This document shows, one piece after another, positions 1-6,750 of a DNA stretch of 35,008 nt. Both the position numbers and the translations under genes were made by a program. The stretch's first letter is position 1. Every line of letters begins with the position of its first letter. The stretch spans positions 1 through 35,008 of the forward strand of contig JAQVBP010000005.1 in the NCBI GenBank assembly GCA_028690255.1, given 5' to 3'. The notes below the pieces were generated by a model that worked only from the letters and a program-made list of their open reading frames with translations, was not told the DNA's origin and searched no databases. The DNA comes from Methanosarcinaceae archaeon. Its GTDB lineage: Archaea > Halobacteriota > Methanosarcinia > Methanosarcinales > Methanosarcinaceae.

Positions 1-158
1 TGAATCTCCATAGAGTAATAGAATCAAAGAATATTTTCAAATCGTTTGAATCAAAAAGACGGGGCAATAGCTGCAATGTCTACGAAAATTCGGCGAAAAA
101 ATTAAAGGGGGGTCGAAATGTAAATTTACTGCTCTTTTTTTCAGAAATTTTAAAATGG

Positions 159-195
159 TAAAATGTTATCGTTTTATTAAAACAATAACATTTTA
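159..195. repeat. AT-rich near-perfect palindrome, copy 1
   Basis: Positions 159-176 and 178-195 are inverted copies with 17 of 18 positions complementary and a one-base loop. A related, more decayed palindrome lies at 242-280. The function is unknown. Such a structure could be a terminator-like hairpin or a remnant of a transposon end. Confidence 0.7.
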
Positions 196-241
196 GGATT
201 AATTACCCGTTTTTATTAGAAAGAGATAGGGGTTTAAGGTA

Positions 242-280
242 TAAAATGTTATTGTTTTACTATAAAACAATAATATAATT
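242..280. repeat. AT-rich palindrome, copy 2 (degenerate)
   Basis: The left arm 242-259 is nearly identical to the left arm of the palindrome at 159-176. The right arm 263-280 has diverged towards its end. The two palindromes are separated by about 46 bases of unrelated sequence. Confidence 0.6.
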
Positions 281-282
281 TA

Positions 283-622
283 TTTATCAGATCTGTTTTT
301 TCTTTATTTTTCTTGTTTTCAAAAATAGATAGCAATTACTAATTATAACTCACATTTCGAATCTTGGCATTTATGTACAAATCCATGACACAAATATGCC
401 ATTTTATCTGATACACTATCACTAAAATGGCCAATATGCAGGAATTATTATCTCATATTGGCAGTGGGTCGAAATGTCGATTATAACAAAATTAGTAATT
501 CTTTATCAGATCTGTTTTTTCTTTATTTTTCTTGTTTTCAAGAATAGATAGCAATTACTAATTATAACAAAATTAGTAATTCTTTATCAGATCTGTTTTT
601 TCTTTATTTTTCTTGTTTTCAA
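283..622. repeat. Tandem 81-bp repeat, three copies, first one interrupted
   Basis: Copy 1 runs 283-349 and resumes at 488-501 (67+14=81 bases). Copy 2 is 502-582. Copy 3 starts at 583 and stops matching after 622. Each unit has a T-rich tract and contributes one arm of an 11-bp inverted repeat (AATTACTAATT / AATTAGTAATT) that closes across the unit junction, seen intact at 553-563 and 571-581. Copy 1 is split by the insertion at 350-479. No coding potential is seen. Confidence 0.85.
350..479. mobile_element. MITE-like insertion, 130 bp, with 8-bp target duplication
   Basis: The element has inverted ends: ACATTTCGA at 352-360 and TCGAAATGT at 469-477. It is flanked by the direct repeat ATTATAAC at 342-349 and 480-487. 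The empty site survives in the neighbouring tandem copy at 562-569. Copy 1 to copy 2 spacing is 219 bases, which is 81 + 130 + 8, exactly what an insertion with an 8-bp duplication predicts. It has no ORF, so it is non-autonomous. The transposase family is not identifiable from the sequence alone. Confidence 0.85.
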
Positions 623-880
623 ACCTGCATTCCGCATTTATATAAATTACTGCATGGTTAACCTCAGATCCATTTTATGACTTTTAGGAACTATTCAGCC
701 TATCAAAATTAGTTGATTGATATTGATTTTGACTAAACTGATGTGCTGATCATTTACTGAAGCAAAATAAAAAACGTGATCAATCCAACAATTAAAGAGA
801 ATCAATTCATAGAAATTTGTCCATTGAATCTTAATAAAGATGGCTATTGATGCAGGTTTGCCTTGGCTGAATATTTATGC

Positions 881-1732
881 TTATTTAATCAATAAATTAA
901 ATCCTGAATTATTTGATTCCCATCTATTAATTGAAGCATAAAGATCTGTTCCAGAAAAGCATAAAAAATCAAAGGAAAGTCTCAAATTTCTTGATACAAT
1001 ATCATTATCTATAAATTTACTTGTATGGTTCCCAAATATTTCTTTTAGGCCAATTGTCAATATTTCTATCAAATCGTGTCCTTGACAAATTTGCCAAGGG
1101 TTGTGTGTGGATTTAATTGAACAAATCATAGATTTAATCTTTTTATAATCCAAAGTATAATTTTTTGGATTCTTTTCCAAATTATATAATAAACTACTAC
1201 AGTCAACCATCAGATTATTTTTGTCAGTAAACTGGCAAAAATCAAGTTTTTTGAAATCTATATACATATTATATTTTGAAGAGACCCATCTGACATACCC
1301 TATTTTTATACCACTCTGTATTAATATTTCACGTATTGGTTTGCCAAGTCTAATTAGTTTATTTTCATTTGCATATTCAGAGAGCATCTTTTCAAGTGCA
1401 TCTGATGAAAGAATCATTGTGTCAGTATCATGCGTATCTGTTATCAGCAAGTTTTTACTATATTTTTCCGGTTTGACTCCATCAACATGCCAAAAATCTG
1501 CGTCGACAATTGCTAACACGCCACAAACACCACTATGTTCAAGAATTAAAAGCGCATCGATAGCAGACGTTTTACATTTTGCATAGACCACATTACAAGT
1601 ATTGTCATCAATAAAACATTTGTAAACTCTTGAGTCTGTACTACCTTCAACTATTAGTATAGCTTGAGTAGAGTCCCTCCTACTCATCCTAGCTTTGTTG
1701 GCAATCCGGTTGGGAGTAATGTATCTTTTCAT
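881..1732 (-). CDS. DUF4435 / TOPRIM-like protein, probable AriB of a PARIS-like defence system
   Basis: This 283-aa protein carries a TOPRIM-like pattern. An acidic strand motif, ILIVEG with Glu29 (residues 25-30), is followed by Asp33, by the VDAD motif with Asp77 and Asp79, and by an acidic segment at 98-105 (TDTHDTDT). This layout fits the DUF4435 family, whose PARIS member AriB is an effector nuclease (reported to cut tRNA) held inactive by its ATPase partner. About 280-300 aa is usual for AriB. The gene lies 6 bases after the ATPase gene, so the two are co-transcribed. The ATG start is at 1732. The AT-rich composition differs from core genes and suggests transfer. Family membership is fairly clear. 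The nuclease role and target are inferred from the family only. Confidence 0.75.
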   Translation of the reverse strand: MKRYITPNRIANKARMSRRDSTQAILIVEGSTDSRVYKCFIDDNTCNVVYAKCKTSAIDALLILEHSGVCGVLAIVDADFWHVDGVKPEKYSKNLLITDTHDTDTMILSSDALEKMLSEYANENKLIRLGKPIREILIQSGIKIGYVRWVSSKYNMYIDFKKLDFCQFTDKNNLMVDCSSLLYNLEKNPKNYTLDYKKIKSMICSIKSTHNPWQICQGHDLIEILTIGLKEIFGNHTSKFIDNDIVSRNLRLSFDFLCFSGTDLYASINRWESNNSGFNLLIK

Positions 1733-1738
1733 AGAAGT

Positions 1739-3067
1739 TCACCTAAATGAAGTATCTAACTTAACTGTTAAGTCCCACCGATCTTCTATGATATCTGGAG
1801 AATGAGTTGCTATAAGGACGTCAAGGTCTACAAGTTCAAGAACTTTCTGTAGATCACTTAAAAAGTCTTTTTGCCATCCTATGTGCAAAGAAATTTCTGG
1901 CTCATCAATTAAGATTAATGATTTGTGTTTTATTCTAAACAATAATTCATAATACAAAATTAGTTCATGTTGTTCCCCTGAAGATAGATTTGTTGGTAGA
2001 ATTTTTTTATTGTTTGATGTGGTAAAAATAAACCCCGTATTTTTATTTATGGATATACTTTTGTTGGCAAATCTACTGTTAATTATATTAACAAAAAGAT
2101 ATATTTTATCTCTAAGTTCATTGAATACATCCAATTTTTTCTTTACATCTTCAATATAAACAGAAAGAACGTGAGCATTTTCCTCGGTCAATTCTTGAAA
2201 CTCTCTGAAGTTAATTTCTTTCTCTTCATCAAGAAGGCCTGTTTTAATCAAATTAGTTCTTCTTTCTTCAAGGCTTGATAAGTATTCTTTAAGCTTGTTG
2301 ATATTTACATCATCTTTTGTCTTGGCTAATCGAATAGGAAACGTTCTATCTAAGGATTGAGAGAGACTTGCATATTCAGCAAGCTTTTTTTGAATAGCAT
2401 CTGATAATTCCCTTGAATAATCCATAACCGTATTCTCAATGGGTGCACCTTTCGAATATTCAAAATCCCTTTTCAAGCGCTTAAATGTAAACAACCTTTG
2501 AGTTGTTATAAAGTTTATATTGATCGATTTTTTTATATTAATAAACCACTCCTTCATGTTCTTTTCATCAAAATTTAGACCAAATTTCCACATAATTTCA
2601 TCAGATGAATATATTTCATTTTCGGGATCATAAATCCACTTATCATCATCTATTCTTATAAGTCCTGGAACTGTTCTAATTAATGAAAAAATATCCTTTC
2701 TATCATCAATTCTTTTTTTAATTATTACATTTTTATTTTTATTGTTGCTGTGTGATAGTATAAGTGAAATTTCATTTTTTGGAGTGTCATGTTGAAAACA
2801 ATTATTTTCACTTGAACTCTTCTTATTAACAATCTTTTTTAAACAAATAGTATTTCCATCATCAAAACTCACGGAAAATTCATCAAATGGAATGTCATAG
2901 AATATTTTATAATCTAAACAAAAAAGAGATTTTATCATTTCTAAAATAATGGTTTTTCCAACCCCATTTTGACCATGAATAATTGTTATATGATTCTCCA
3001 TGTTTAAATTTATTTCATGATCGTAAAGTTCGAAAAGATTTTTAATATTTACCTTCTTAACTCTCAT
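1739..3067 (-). CDS. SMC/ABC-like ATPase (AAA15/AAA21), probable AriA of a PARIS-like defence system
   Basis: This 442-aa ATPase has a Walker A motif GQNGVGKT (residues 32-39), an ABC signature LSSGEQ (361-366), a Walker B LILIDEPE (about 384-391, Asp388-Glu389) and a switch-type His422 in THSP. The region between is charged and helical, as in Rad50/OLD-like ATPases. In PARIS, AriA is this kind of ATPase; it senses phage anti-restriction proteins and releases AriB. The following gene is the DUF4435 partner, only 6 bases downstream. The start ATG at 3067 has a weak AGGT ribosome site a few bases upstream. Alternatives are another two-gene ATPase-TOPRIM system of the OLD/Gabija kind, but a separate DUF4435 gene favours PARIS. 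Confidence 0.78.
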   Translation of the reverse strand: MRVKKVNIKNLFELYDHEINLNMENHITIIHGQNGVGKTIILEMIKSLFCLDYKIFYDIPFDEFSVSFDDGNTICLKKIVNKKSSSENNCFQHDTPKNEISLILSHSNNKNKNVIIKKRIDDRKDIFSLIRTVPGLIRIDDDKWIYDPENEIYSSDEIMWKFGLNFDEKNMKEWFINIKKSININFITTQRLFTFKRLKRDFEYSKGAPIENTVMDYSRELSDAIQKKLAEYASLSQSLDRTFPIRLAKTKDDVNINKLKEYLSSLEERRTNLIKTGLLDEEKEINFREFQELTEENAHVLSVYIEDVKKKLDVFNELRDKIYLFVNIINSRFANKSISINKNTGFIFTTSNNKKILPTNLSSGEQHELILYYELLFRIKHKSLILIDEPEISLHIGWQKDFLSDLQKVLELVDLDVLIATHSPDIIEDRWDLTVKLDTSFR

Positions 3068-3100
3068 AATATTACCTAATCCTATAGATTCTGAATATAT

Positions 3101-3110
3101 GATATAAGTC
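3101..3110 (-). promoter_or_regulatory. Probable TATA box of the defence operon
   Basis: On the minus strand the stretch reads GACTTATATC, with TTATAT about 35-40 bases before the ATG at 3067. This is the right range for an archaeal promoter with a short leader. No operator-like palindrome is seen beside it. Confidence 0.45.
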
Positions 3111-3157
3111 TTTTCTTATGTATAATTAATACCAGTAGTGGAAATTATCAATATGAG

Positions 3158-3273
3158 TACGAGTTACGCACTTGAGATGTAAAACCAAGCACATTAGAGC
3201 TTGTAGTAAATATTGTGCTTTAGACAGTTTGATGATTCATGCTACTGGTTTTCTGTTCAACTGCGTAAGTCCT
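3158..3273. mobile_element. MITE-like insertion, 116 bp, with 7-bp target duplication
   Basis: The ends are inverted copies sharing TTACGCA and flanking bases (left ACGAGTTACGCACTTGA, right end reverse-complement AGGACTTACGCAGTTGA; 14 of 17 identical). Both ends are bordered by the direct repeat ATATGAG (3151-3157 and 3274-3280). No ORF is inside. ACTTACGCA-type ends resemble those of some archaeal insertion sequences, but the parent cannot be named from sequence alone. Confidence 0.7.
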
Positions 3274-3294
3274 ATATGAGATAATAAATTATTT

Positions 3295-3400
3295 TTAATT
3301 ATAATCCTGTATCTCCCTGTCGTCTCCTTCGGAATTAGCAGAGAGGGTTTTAAAAAGTTCATAGTCCTCATCTGTGAGAGGTAATTCTTATTTTTTTCAT
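3295..3400 (-). pseudogene. Possible small frameshifted ORF remnant
   Basis: On the minus strand an ATG at 3400-3398 opens MKKI and then leaves frame. Removing one A after the ATA codon would give a continuous 34-residue reading: MKKIELPLTDEDYELF followed by KTLSANSEGDDREIQDYN. It would end at the TAA at 3297-3295. The acidic, protein-like composition and the single-base disruption suggest a recently broken small gene downstream of rep. No family is recognised, and a chance reading cannot be excluded. Confidence 0.35.
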
Positions 3401-3413
3401 GATTTCACCTATA

Positions 3414-4727
3414 TTAACATTGATAAGATAAATTAGAAGCGGCTCTAAAGATCATATCAATCTTTTCTTTTTCTTTCGGCTTATCCTTCGGTTTTGGCTT
3501 CAAAGCATTCTTAACCTTCAAATAGGCCCCTGCAAAGAAGGCTTTAGAGTCTGATCTGTTAGAATGCCTGTAGCCGGTAACTTTGCTTATTGTGCCTTTC
3601 AGGAAATGTTTTTTAGGGCGGTTCTCGTCGGGCTTTTCTTTTTTCGGTTGAAGAGATTGGGAGCAAGACCAATTATGAAAACCGAAGGCCCAAAACATGT
3701 AACCGGATTCAGAGGTCATGCTTTTTTCTAAGTATTTTCGGAGATAATCATAAGGAGGGGTTCCGGCTGCATCCTCGGGACAACTGCCGGACCAGATCCA
3801 GGAAGAGCCCTGACGCCTGATAGTGTGAATGTCCAGGATCTCACCGCCTCCGTACCCCCTCCAGGCGTATTGTATCACACTTTTGGGCATGAGCCAGTTA
3901 ATCCCGAAAAAGGTTATATGGAAATGGACCCGCCCGTTTTTCTGAAACTCCCGGACGGCGATATATTCGGCGTGGTCCGGGAGATGATAACGTATGTAAT
4001 CAAGGAATTTTTCAAGGGCTTCATTTGTTTTATAATTGCATTCAGCTAAGGAACCGTACCCATAGGGCCGGGCTGTGAGGGTAAGTTCAGAGGCTACGCA
4101 GTGCCTCCGACTGGCTGCACCCCAGGCAAACCGGAAGCCCTGTATATTGGCGTCTTGTCGGTCCCGAGCCGTAAAACGGGTTTTATATGGCATTGTGTAG
4201 TTTTCAGCAAAAACCGGGCTACCTGTGGGAGAATAAGCCATATCAAGGCGTTCTGTTTTGGCCCGCTTGCAATAGTTGTTATATTCGGTTATTACCTCTT
4301 CTTCTACGTTATTGTGCTTGATCCAGTCGGAGCCCTCATAATGACCAAAAGAGTTTATACGGTTGAGCTTTAGAAGGGCTTTAAGCCGTTCAGGGCCTGC
4401 CCGCTTAAGGTGACTTAATGGTTCATGCTGCCGCCCGCTTGCGTGTTCGGTTTTTTCGGAGTTTTGCTTATCACAGATCAAGTCTAGGGAAGAACCCGAA
4501 AAAAAAGAAGATTCTTGCCGGGGATTTGCACGGACCCACAAAATAGAATCTACGTTTTCAAAAAAATATTTAACTTTTACTTTAGAATCACGGAGATAAC
4601 GGCGTACCTTCTGATAGCCATTTCTTCCGATCAAGCCTAACCTATCCGCTATTTGTTGCATAGTTAAGGGAACGGATAAAGTCATATCCCAAATCTTAGC
4701 TTTTTGCTCTGCTGTAAGCCCTGCCAT
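3414..4727 (-). CDS. HUH-type rolling-circle replication initiator (Rep)
   Basis: This 437-aa protein carries the three motifs of HUH endonucleases in order. Motif 1 is a hydrophobic strand ELTLTARP (214-221). Motif 2 is GRVHFHITFFG (about 265-275) with His268 and His270. Motif 3 is YDYLRKYLEK (326-335), offering Tyr328 or Tyr332 as the nucleophile with Lys331. Such proteins nick one origin strand and start rolling-circle replication of plasmids and viruses. The N-terminus (about 12-47) looks like a helix-turn-helix, and the C-terminus is Lys/Pro-rich. The ATG start at 4727 follows a GGGGTT ribosome-site-like run. It is the last gene of the leftward mobile-element module, behind a T-run. No nick site could be located. 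Confidence 0.8.
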   Translation of the reverse strand: MAGLTAEQKAKIWDMTLSVPLTMQQIADRLGLIGRNGYQKVRRYLRDSKVKVKYFFENVDSILWVRANPRQESSFFSGSSLDLICDKQNSEKTEHASGRQHEPLSHLKRAGPERLKALLKLNRINSFGHYEGSDWIKHNNVEEEVITEYNNYCKRAKTERLDMAYSPTGSPVFAENYTMPYKTRFTARDRQDANIQGFRFAWGAASRRHCVASELTLTARPYGYGSLAECNYKTNEALEKFLDYIRYHLPDHAEYIAVREFQKNGRVHFHITFFGINWLMPKSVIQYAWRGYGGGEILDIHTIRRQGSSWIWSGSCPEDAAGTPPYDYLRKYLEKSMTSESGYMFWAFGFHNWSCSQSLQPKKEKPDENRPKKHFLKGTISKVTGYRHSNRSDSKAFFAGAYLKVKNALKPKPKDKPKEKEKIDMIFRAASNLSYQC

Positions 4728-4775
4728 AGAATAACCCCGTTAGGACGGTAGTAAACCCCGGTATTGTTCGGTTTT

Positions 4776-4792
4776 AAAAAAAATAAAAAAAA
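4776..4792 (-). terminator. Oligo-T terminator between the DUF6011 gene and rep
   Basis: Read on the minus strand this is T8-A-T8, starting 5 bases after the stop codon at 4798. Archaeal RNA polymerase stops at such T-runs without a hairpin. It may reduce read-through from the five-gene operon into rep, letting rep be expressed separately or at lower level. Confidence 0.5.
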
Positions 4793-4797
4793 TAGGC

Positions 4798-5235
4798 TTA
4801 TGCCAGGGTTCCCAGAGCTTCCGCTAAGGTGGTTTGTTTAAAATGCTTGCAGAGATCATCCAGAGAAGGACCTCTTAGCTTCCAGTATGACCATTCAAGG
4901 CCACAGTCAGGACAGGTGATAAAGACCCACTGAGGGAACGAAAAACCCCTTAGACGGTATCCGCTATCATGGTCAAAGGTCCCGAGCTCTCCGGCCAGGA
5001 GAGAAGCCCCGCAGGAACAGGTTTTAACGGGGGCTCTCTGGAGACGGTCCAGGATTTGATCTTTGATGTAAATTGCATCAAAAATGTTTTCGATACTGCT
5101 TTTTATTTTGAGGGGAGGACCTCGGGGGGGCTGGTTGTGCTGTACTTTTTTCCAGCATTCCGGACCGTACCCGCGTTGTTTGCTTAAACGGTCCTTTAAG
5201 GCCCGTCCGCATCGAAGGCAGCGATTATAAGCCAT
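4798..5235 (-). CDS. DUF6011-like zinc-binding protein with a second Cys4 site
   Basis: This is a 145-aa protein. The N-terminal pattern Cys6-x2-Cys9-Gly-Arg-x-Leu, continuing into GYGPEC with Cys27, is typical of DUF6011, a small zinc-binding domain common in phage and plasmid proteins. A second potential zinc site uses Cys73 and Cys75 with Cys108 and Cys111 (CPDCG). The function is unknown; nucleic-acid binding is a guess from the zinc sites. Its ATG shares one base with the stop of the upstream ASCH gene (TAATG), indicating translational coupling. Confidence 0.6.
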   Translation of the reverse strand: MAYNRCLRCGRALKDRLSKQRGYGPECWKKVQHNQPPRGPPLKIKSSIENIFDAIYIKDQILDRLQRAPVKTCSCGASLLAGELGTFDHDSGYRLRGFSFPQWVFITCPDCGLEWSYWKLRGPSLDDLCKHFKQTTLAEALGTLA

Positions 5236-5696
5236 TAGGCCACCCCCAGGAAATCAGAAGCCACATAGGCCCATACAACCGCCCCCCGTGGAAACTTGAA
5301 AGTAACAGGCTTGATTAATTGGATGTTTTCAAGGTCCCAGAAATAGGTTTTACCATCAACCCAATAGGAAGAGGGGGCATAATGGGACCCGGCCAGCCGG
5401 TTAAATTCAGAAGGGAAGGCGATATTATCACAGCCGCTTAATTCAGCGAATGCAATTATAGCCCCATGAACAAAACAGGAATCCGGAAGGCTAATGTTTT
5501 GACTTTTCAATACTGTTTTTACATGCCGAAGGTGTACCCTGTCCGGGTTTGTCAGGCTGGCATAGATAGCTATTTTTTGCCTTTCAAAACCTTGAGGATA
5601 GGGATAACGCCGGACCTCATACCCTTTCAGGTCCGCAGCTATAAGGCCCGCGAAGGGTTGCCGGACAGCCAGGACGGGTATTTTTTTTTCGGTCAT
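5235..5696 (-). CDS. ASCH-domain (PUA-like) protein
   Basis: The 153-aa sequence begins IPVLAVRQPFAGLIAADLKG (about residues 6-25), followed by EVRRYPYP and IAIYAS. This is the ASCH pattern in which a QP-x-A segment and a later small-residue strand line an RNA or nucleotide pocket. ASCH proteins are PUA-related and bind RNA or act on modified nucleosides. They are frequent in phage and plasmid genomes. The ATG at 5696 overlaps the preceding gene as ATGA. Its exact substrate is unknown. Confidence 0.65.
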   Translation of the reverse strand: MTEKKIPVLAVRQPFAGLIAADLKGYEVRRYPYPQGFERQKIAIYASLTNPDRVHLRHVKTVLKSQNISLPDSCFVHGAIIAFAELSGCDNIAFPSEFNRLAGSHYAPSSYWVDGKTYFWDLENIQLIKPVTFKFPRGAVVWAYVASDFLGVA

Positions 5697-6004
5697 GCGA
5701 GAACCCCCCGGAGGGTTCCCAGGAAGGCCAGGACGAGATAAACGGAAAAGAGGACCGCCTGCCTTTGGGCTGCATGGGCTTCAATGAAAAGCTCTTTTTC
5801 TTTCAGGGACCGGGCCGCGTTGATATTTGCGAAGACTAAAATAAGGTTTCCAGGAAGCCAAACGAGATTAGCCAGGCCAGCCTTTCCGAAGGAGACGCAG
5901 GCCGCGCCAGCGATTCCCGCGAATACTGCCAGGTCCATAAAGCCCAGGCGGGGAAGGTGTAGCCGGACCGCCCGGAAGGAAGGGGATAAAGCCGGGTGAT
6001 TCAC
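5693..6004 (-). CDS. Small membrane protein of the mobile element
   Basis: This 103-aa protein has a hydrophobic stretch of about residues 22-60 long enough for one or two membrane segments. A charged segment follows (about 62-80), then a final hydrophobic helix near 84-97. It starts with GTG, chosen because the GTG overlaps the upstream stop codon (GTGA) and a GGGGGT run lies just upstream. No family is recognised. Small multi-span proteins are usual in archaeal viruses and plasmids. Confidence 0.6.
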   Translation of the reverse strand: MNHPALSPSFRAVRLHLPRLGFMDLAVFAGIAGAACVSFGKAGLANLVWLPGNLILVFANINAARSLKEKELFIEAHAAQRQAVLFSVYLVLAFLGTLRGVLA

Positions 6005-6162
6005 AGGAACAGACCCCCGCAGCTATAAATTTTTTCGAAAAATTCATCTACTTCAAAAAAGGGGGTTCTTGGGTGGCGTTTGTTGTAAGCCTTCATTGTT
6101 GCCTTAACCGCGTATTTATCATACTCGGAAAGGGTCGCATAGCTTGACGTTCGGGGGTTCAT
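6001..6162 (-). CDS. 53-aa hypothetical protein
   Basis: This is a short ORF joined to its neighbours by overlaps on both sides. Its ATG overlaps the stop of the zinc-ribbon gene (ATGA, 6162-6159), and its TGA overlaps the GTG of the membrane-protein gene. The protein begins MNPRTSSYATLSEYDKYAVK and has a charged, mostly helical centre and an aromatic stretch FFEVDEFFEK. No family is recognised. The perfect coupling on both sides is the main argument that it is translated. Confidence 0.6.
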   Translation of the reverse strand: MNPRTSSYATLSEYDKYAVKATMKAYNKRHPRTPFFEVDEFFEKIYSCGGLFL

Positions 6163-6446
6163 ACCTTCACCCCCTGCCTCTTTGAAGCAATTTTAAAGAA
6201 TTTGGGGTTTGCTCCCCCCCGGATACGAATAACTTTTTTTTCTGCCTGCTGGAACTGAGCCCCGCAGATCTCACAGCGATAACCGGGCTTTCTTGTCCTG
6301 TGACGAATCCGAACGGTTCCGCAGAAAGGGCAGCATTTTAAAGACCGGGTCTTTATCTCCAACATTGGCCTAAAAGAGCCTGAATTATTTAGAACATTTA
6401 TACAGCCCTGAGCAGAGCTAACGCTATTTGAAGTTGTGTTTCTCAT
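6159..6446 (-). CDS. Zinc-ribbon protein, first gene of the mobile-element operon
   Basis: This is a 95-aa protein with a two-knuckle zinc ribbon: CCPFCG at about residues 38-43 and CEICG at about 58-62. A basic C-terminus follows. Such proteins are often DNA-binding regulators. The ATG at 6446 is used here. A second ATG at 6365 (Met28) would remove a poorly structured N-terminus and keep the whole zinc ribbon, so the start is uncertain. It heads the leftward operon that ends near 4798. Confidence 0.6.
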   Translation of the reverse strand: MRNTTSNSVSSAQGCINVLNNSGSFRPMLEIKTRSLKCCPFCGTVRIRHRTRKPGYRCEICGAQFQQAEKKVIRIRGGANPKFFKIASKRQGVKV

Positions 6447-6520
6447 GTCGTTTAGTCCTATTCAATAACTGCCCGAAACCGGCAAAGTTTCAGACGTTAA
6501 AAAAAGGGATACTCTTCAAC

Positions 6521-6528
6521 TATATAAA
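6521..6528. promoter_or_regulatory. TATA element between divergent genes of the mobile element
   Basis: TATATAAA reads as a good TATA box rightwards, with a start site expected near 6550. Its complement TTTATATA could serve leftwards towards the zinc-ribbon gene (ATG 6446). It sits in the 128-base gap between the divergent reading frames. Whether one element drives both directions is an inference. Confidence 0.5.
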
Positions 6529-6574
6529 AGTTAAGAAAAGCAATGTTTATAAACAGAGACGTTTCATTAACATA

Positions 6575-6670
6575 ATGACCTTTGTTAAGGCCGACGGCAA
6601 ACGGTTTGAGGTCGAAATCCGCGAGCGGGAAACTATTTTTAAACGTTTAGTCCGCCCCGTTCAAGATTGA
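6575..6670 (+). CDS. 31-aa hypothetical protein
   Basis: The short ORF beginning MTFVKADGKRFEVEIRERET is compact and charged, and lies 47 bases after a good TATA box. Its start overlaps the end of an even shorter frame (TAATG) opening at 6543. The frame also extends upstream to 6428, but that extension crosses the TATA box, so the ATG at 6575 is preferred. No family is recognised. A small regulator is possible but unsupported. Confidence 0.4.
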   Translation: MTFVKADGKRFEVEIRERETIFKRLVRPVQD

Positions 6671-6725
6671 CACTTATCTTACAAGGTCAGTACCGTTCTA
6701 AGGGTTCGAACCCATAGAAATTAAC

Positions 6726-6750
6726 TCGGGTTCGAATCCCGGTCCGGGCG
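6726..6750 (+). other. 3' end of a tRNA gene, probable attachment-site remnant
   Basis: TCGGG-TTCGAAT-CCCGG forms a T-arm. It is followed by the acceptor 3' strand TCCGGGC and a G in the discriminator position, then a T-run. No matching 5' half (GCCCGGA) is found upstream. A G discriminator is typical of archaeal serine tRNAs, so tRNA-Ser is a guess. Integrases that use the 3' end of tRNA genes leave exactly this kind of fragment at the far end of an element. The intact tRNA would lie left of this window. Confidence 0.6.

Larger units (their letters stand above)
1..880. other. AT-rich gene-free region with repeats
   Basis: No convincing gene is present. The stretch lies downstream of the leftward defence operon. 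It holds two AT-rich palindromes, an 81-bp tandem repeat and a 130-bp MITE-like insertion, each listed separately. The sequence at 110-121 (GGGTCGAAATGT) repeats the right terminus of that insertion, so a further decayed end of the same element family may lie here. The remainder, about 640-880, is AT-rich with no recognisable feature. Confidence 0.6.

Noticed and set aside
841..939. 33-aa ORF on the plus strand (MAIDAGLPWLN...)
   Set aside because: It lies opposite the end of the DUF4435 gene, with no ribosome site and no recognisable family.
1221..1586. 121-aa ORF opposite the DUF4435 gene
   Set aside because: It is antisense to a gene with clear motifs and has no motif or ribosome site of its own.
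4101..4373. 90-aa ORF opposite rep
   Set aside because: It is antisense to the HUH motif region of rep and has no independent support.
6698..6750. Complete tRNA gene
   Set aside because: Only a T-arm and the acceptor 3' strand are present; no 5' acceptor, D-arm or anticodon arm can be found upstream.
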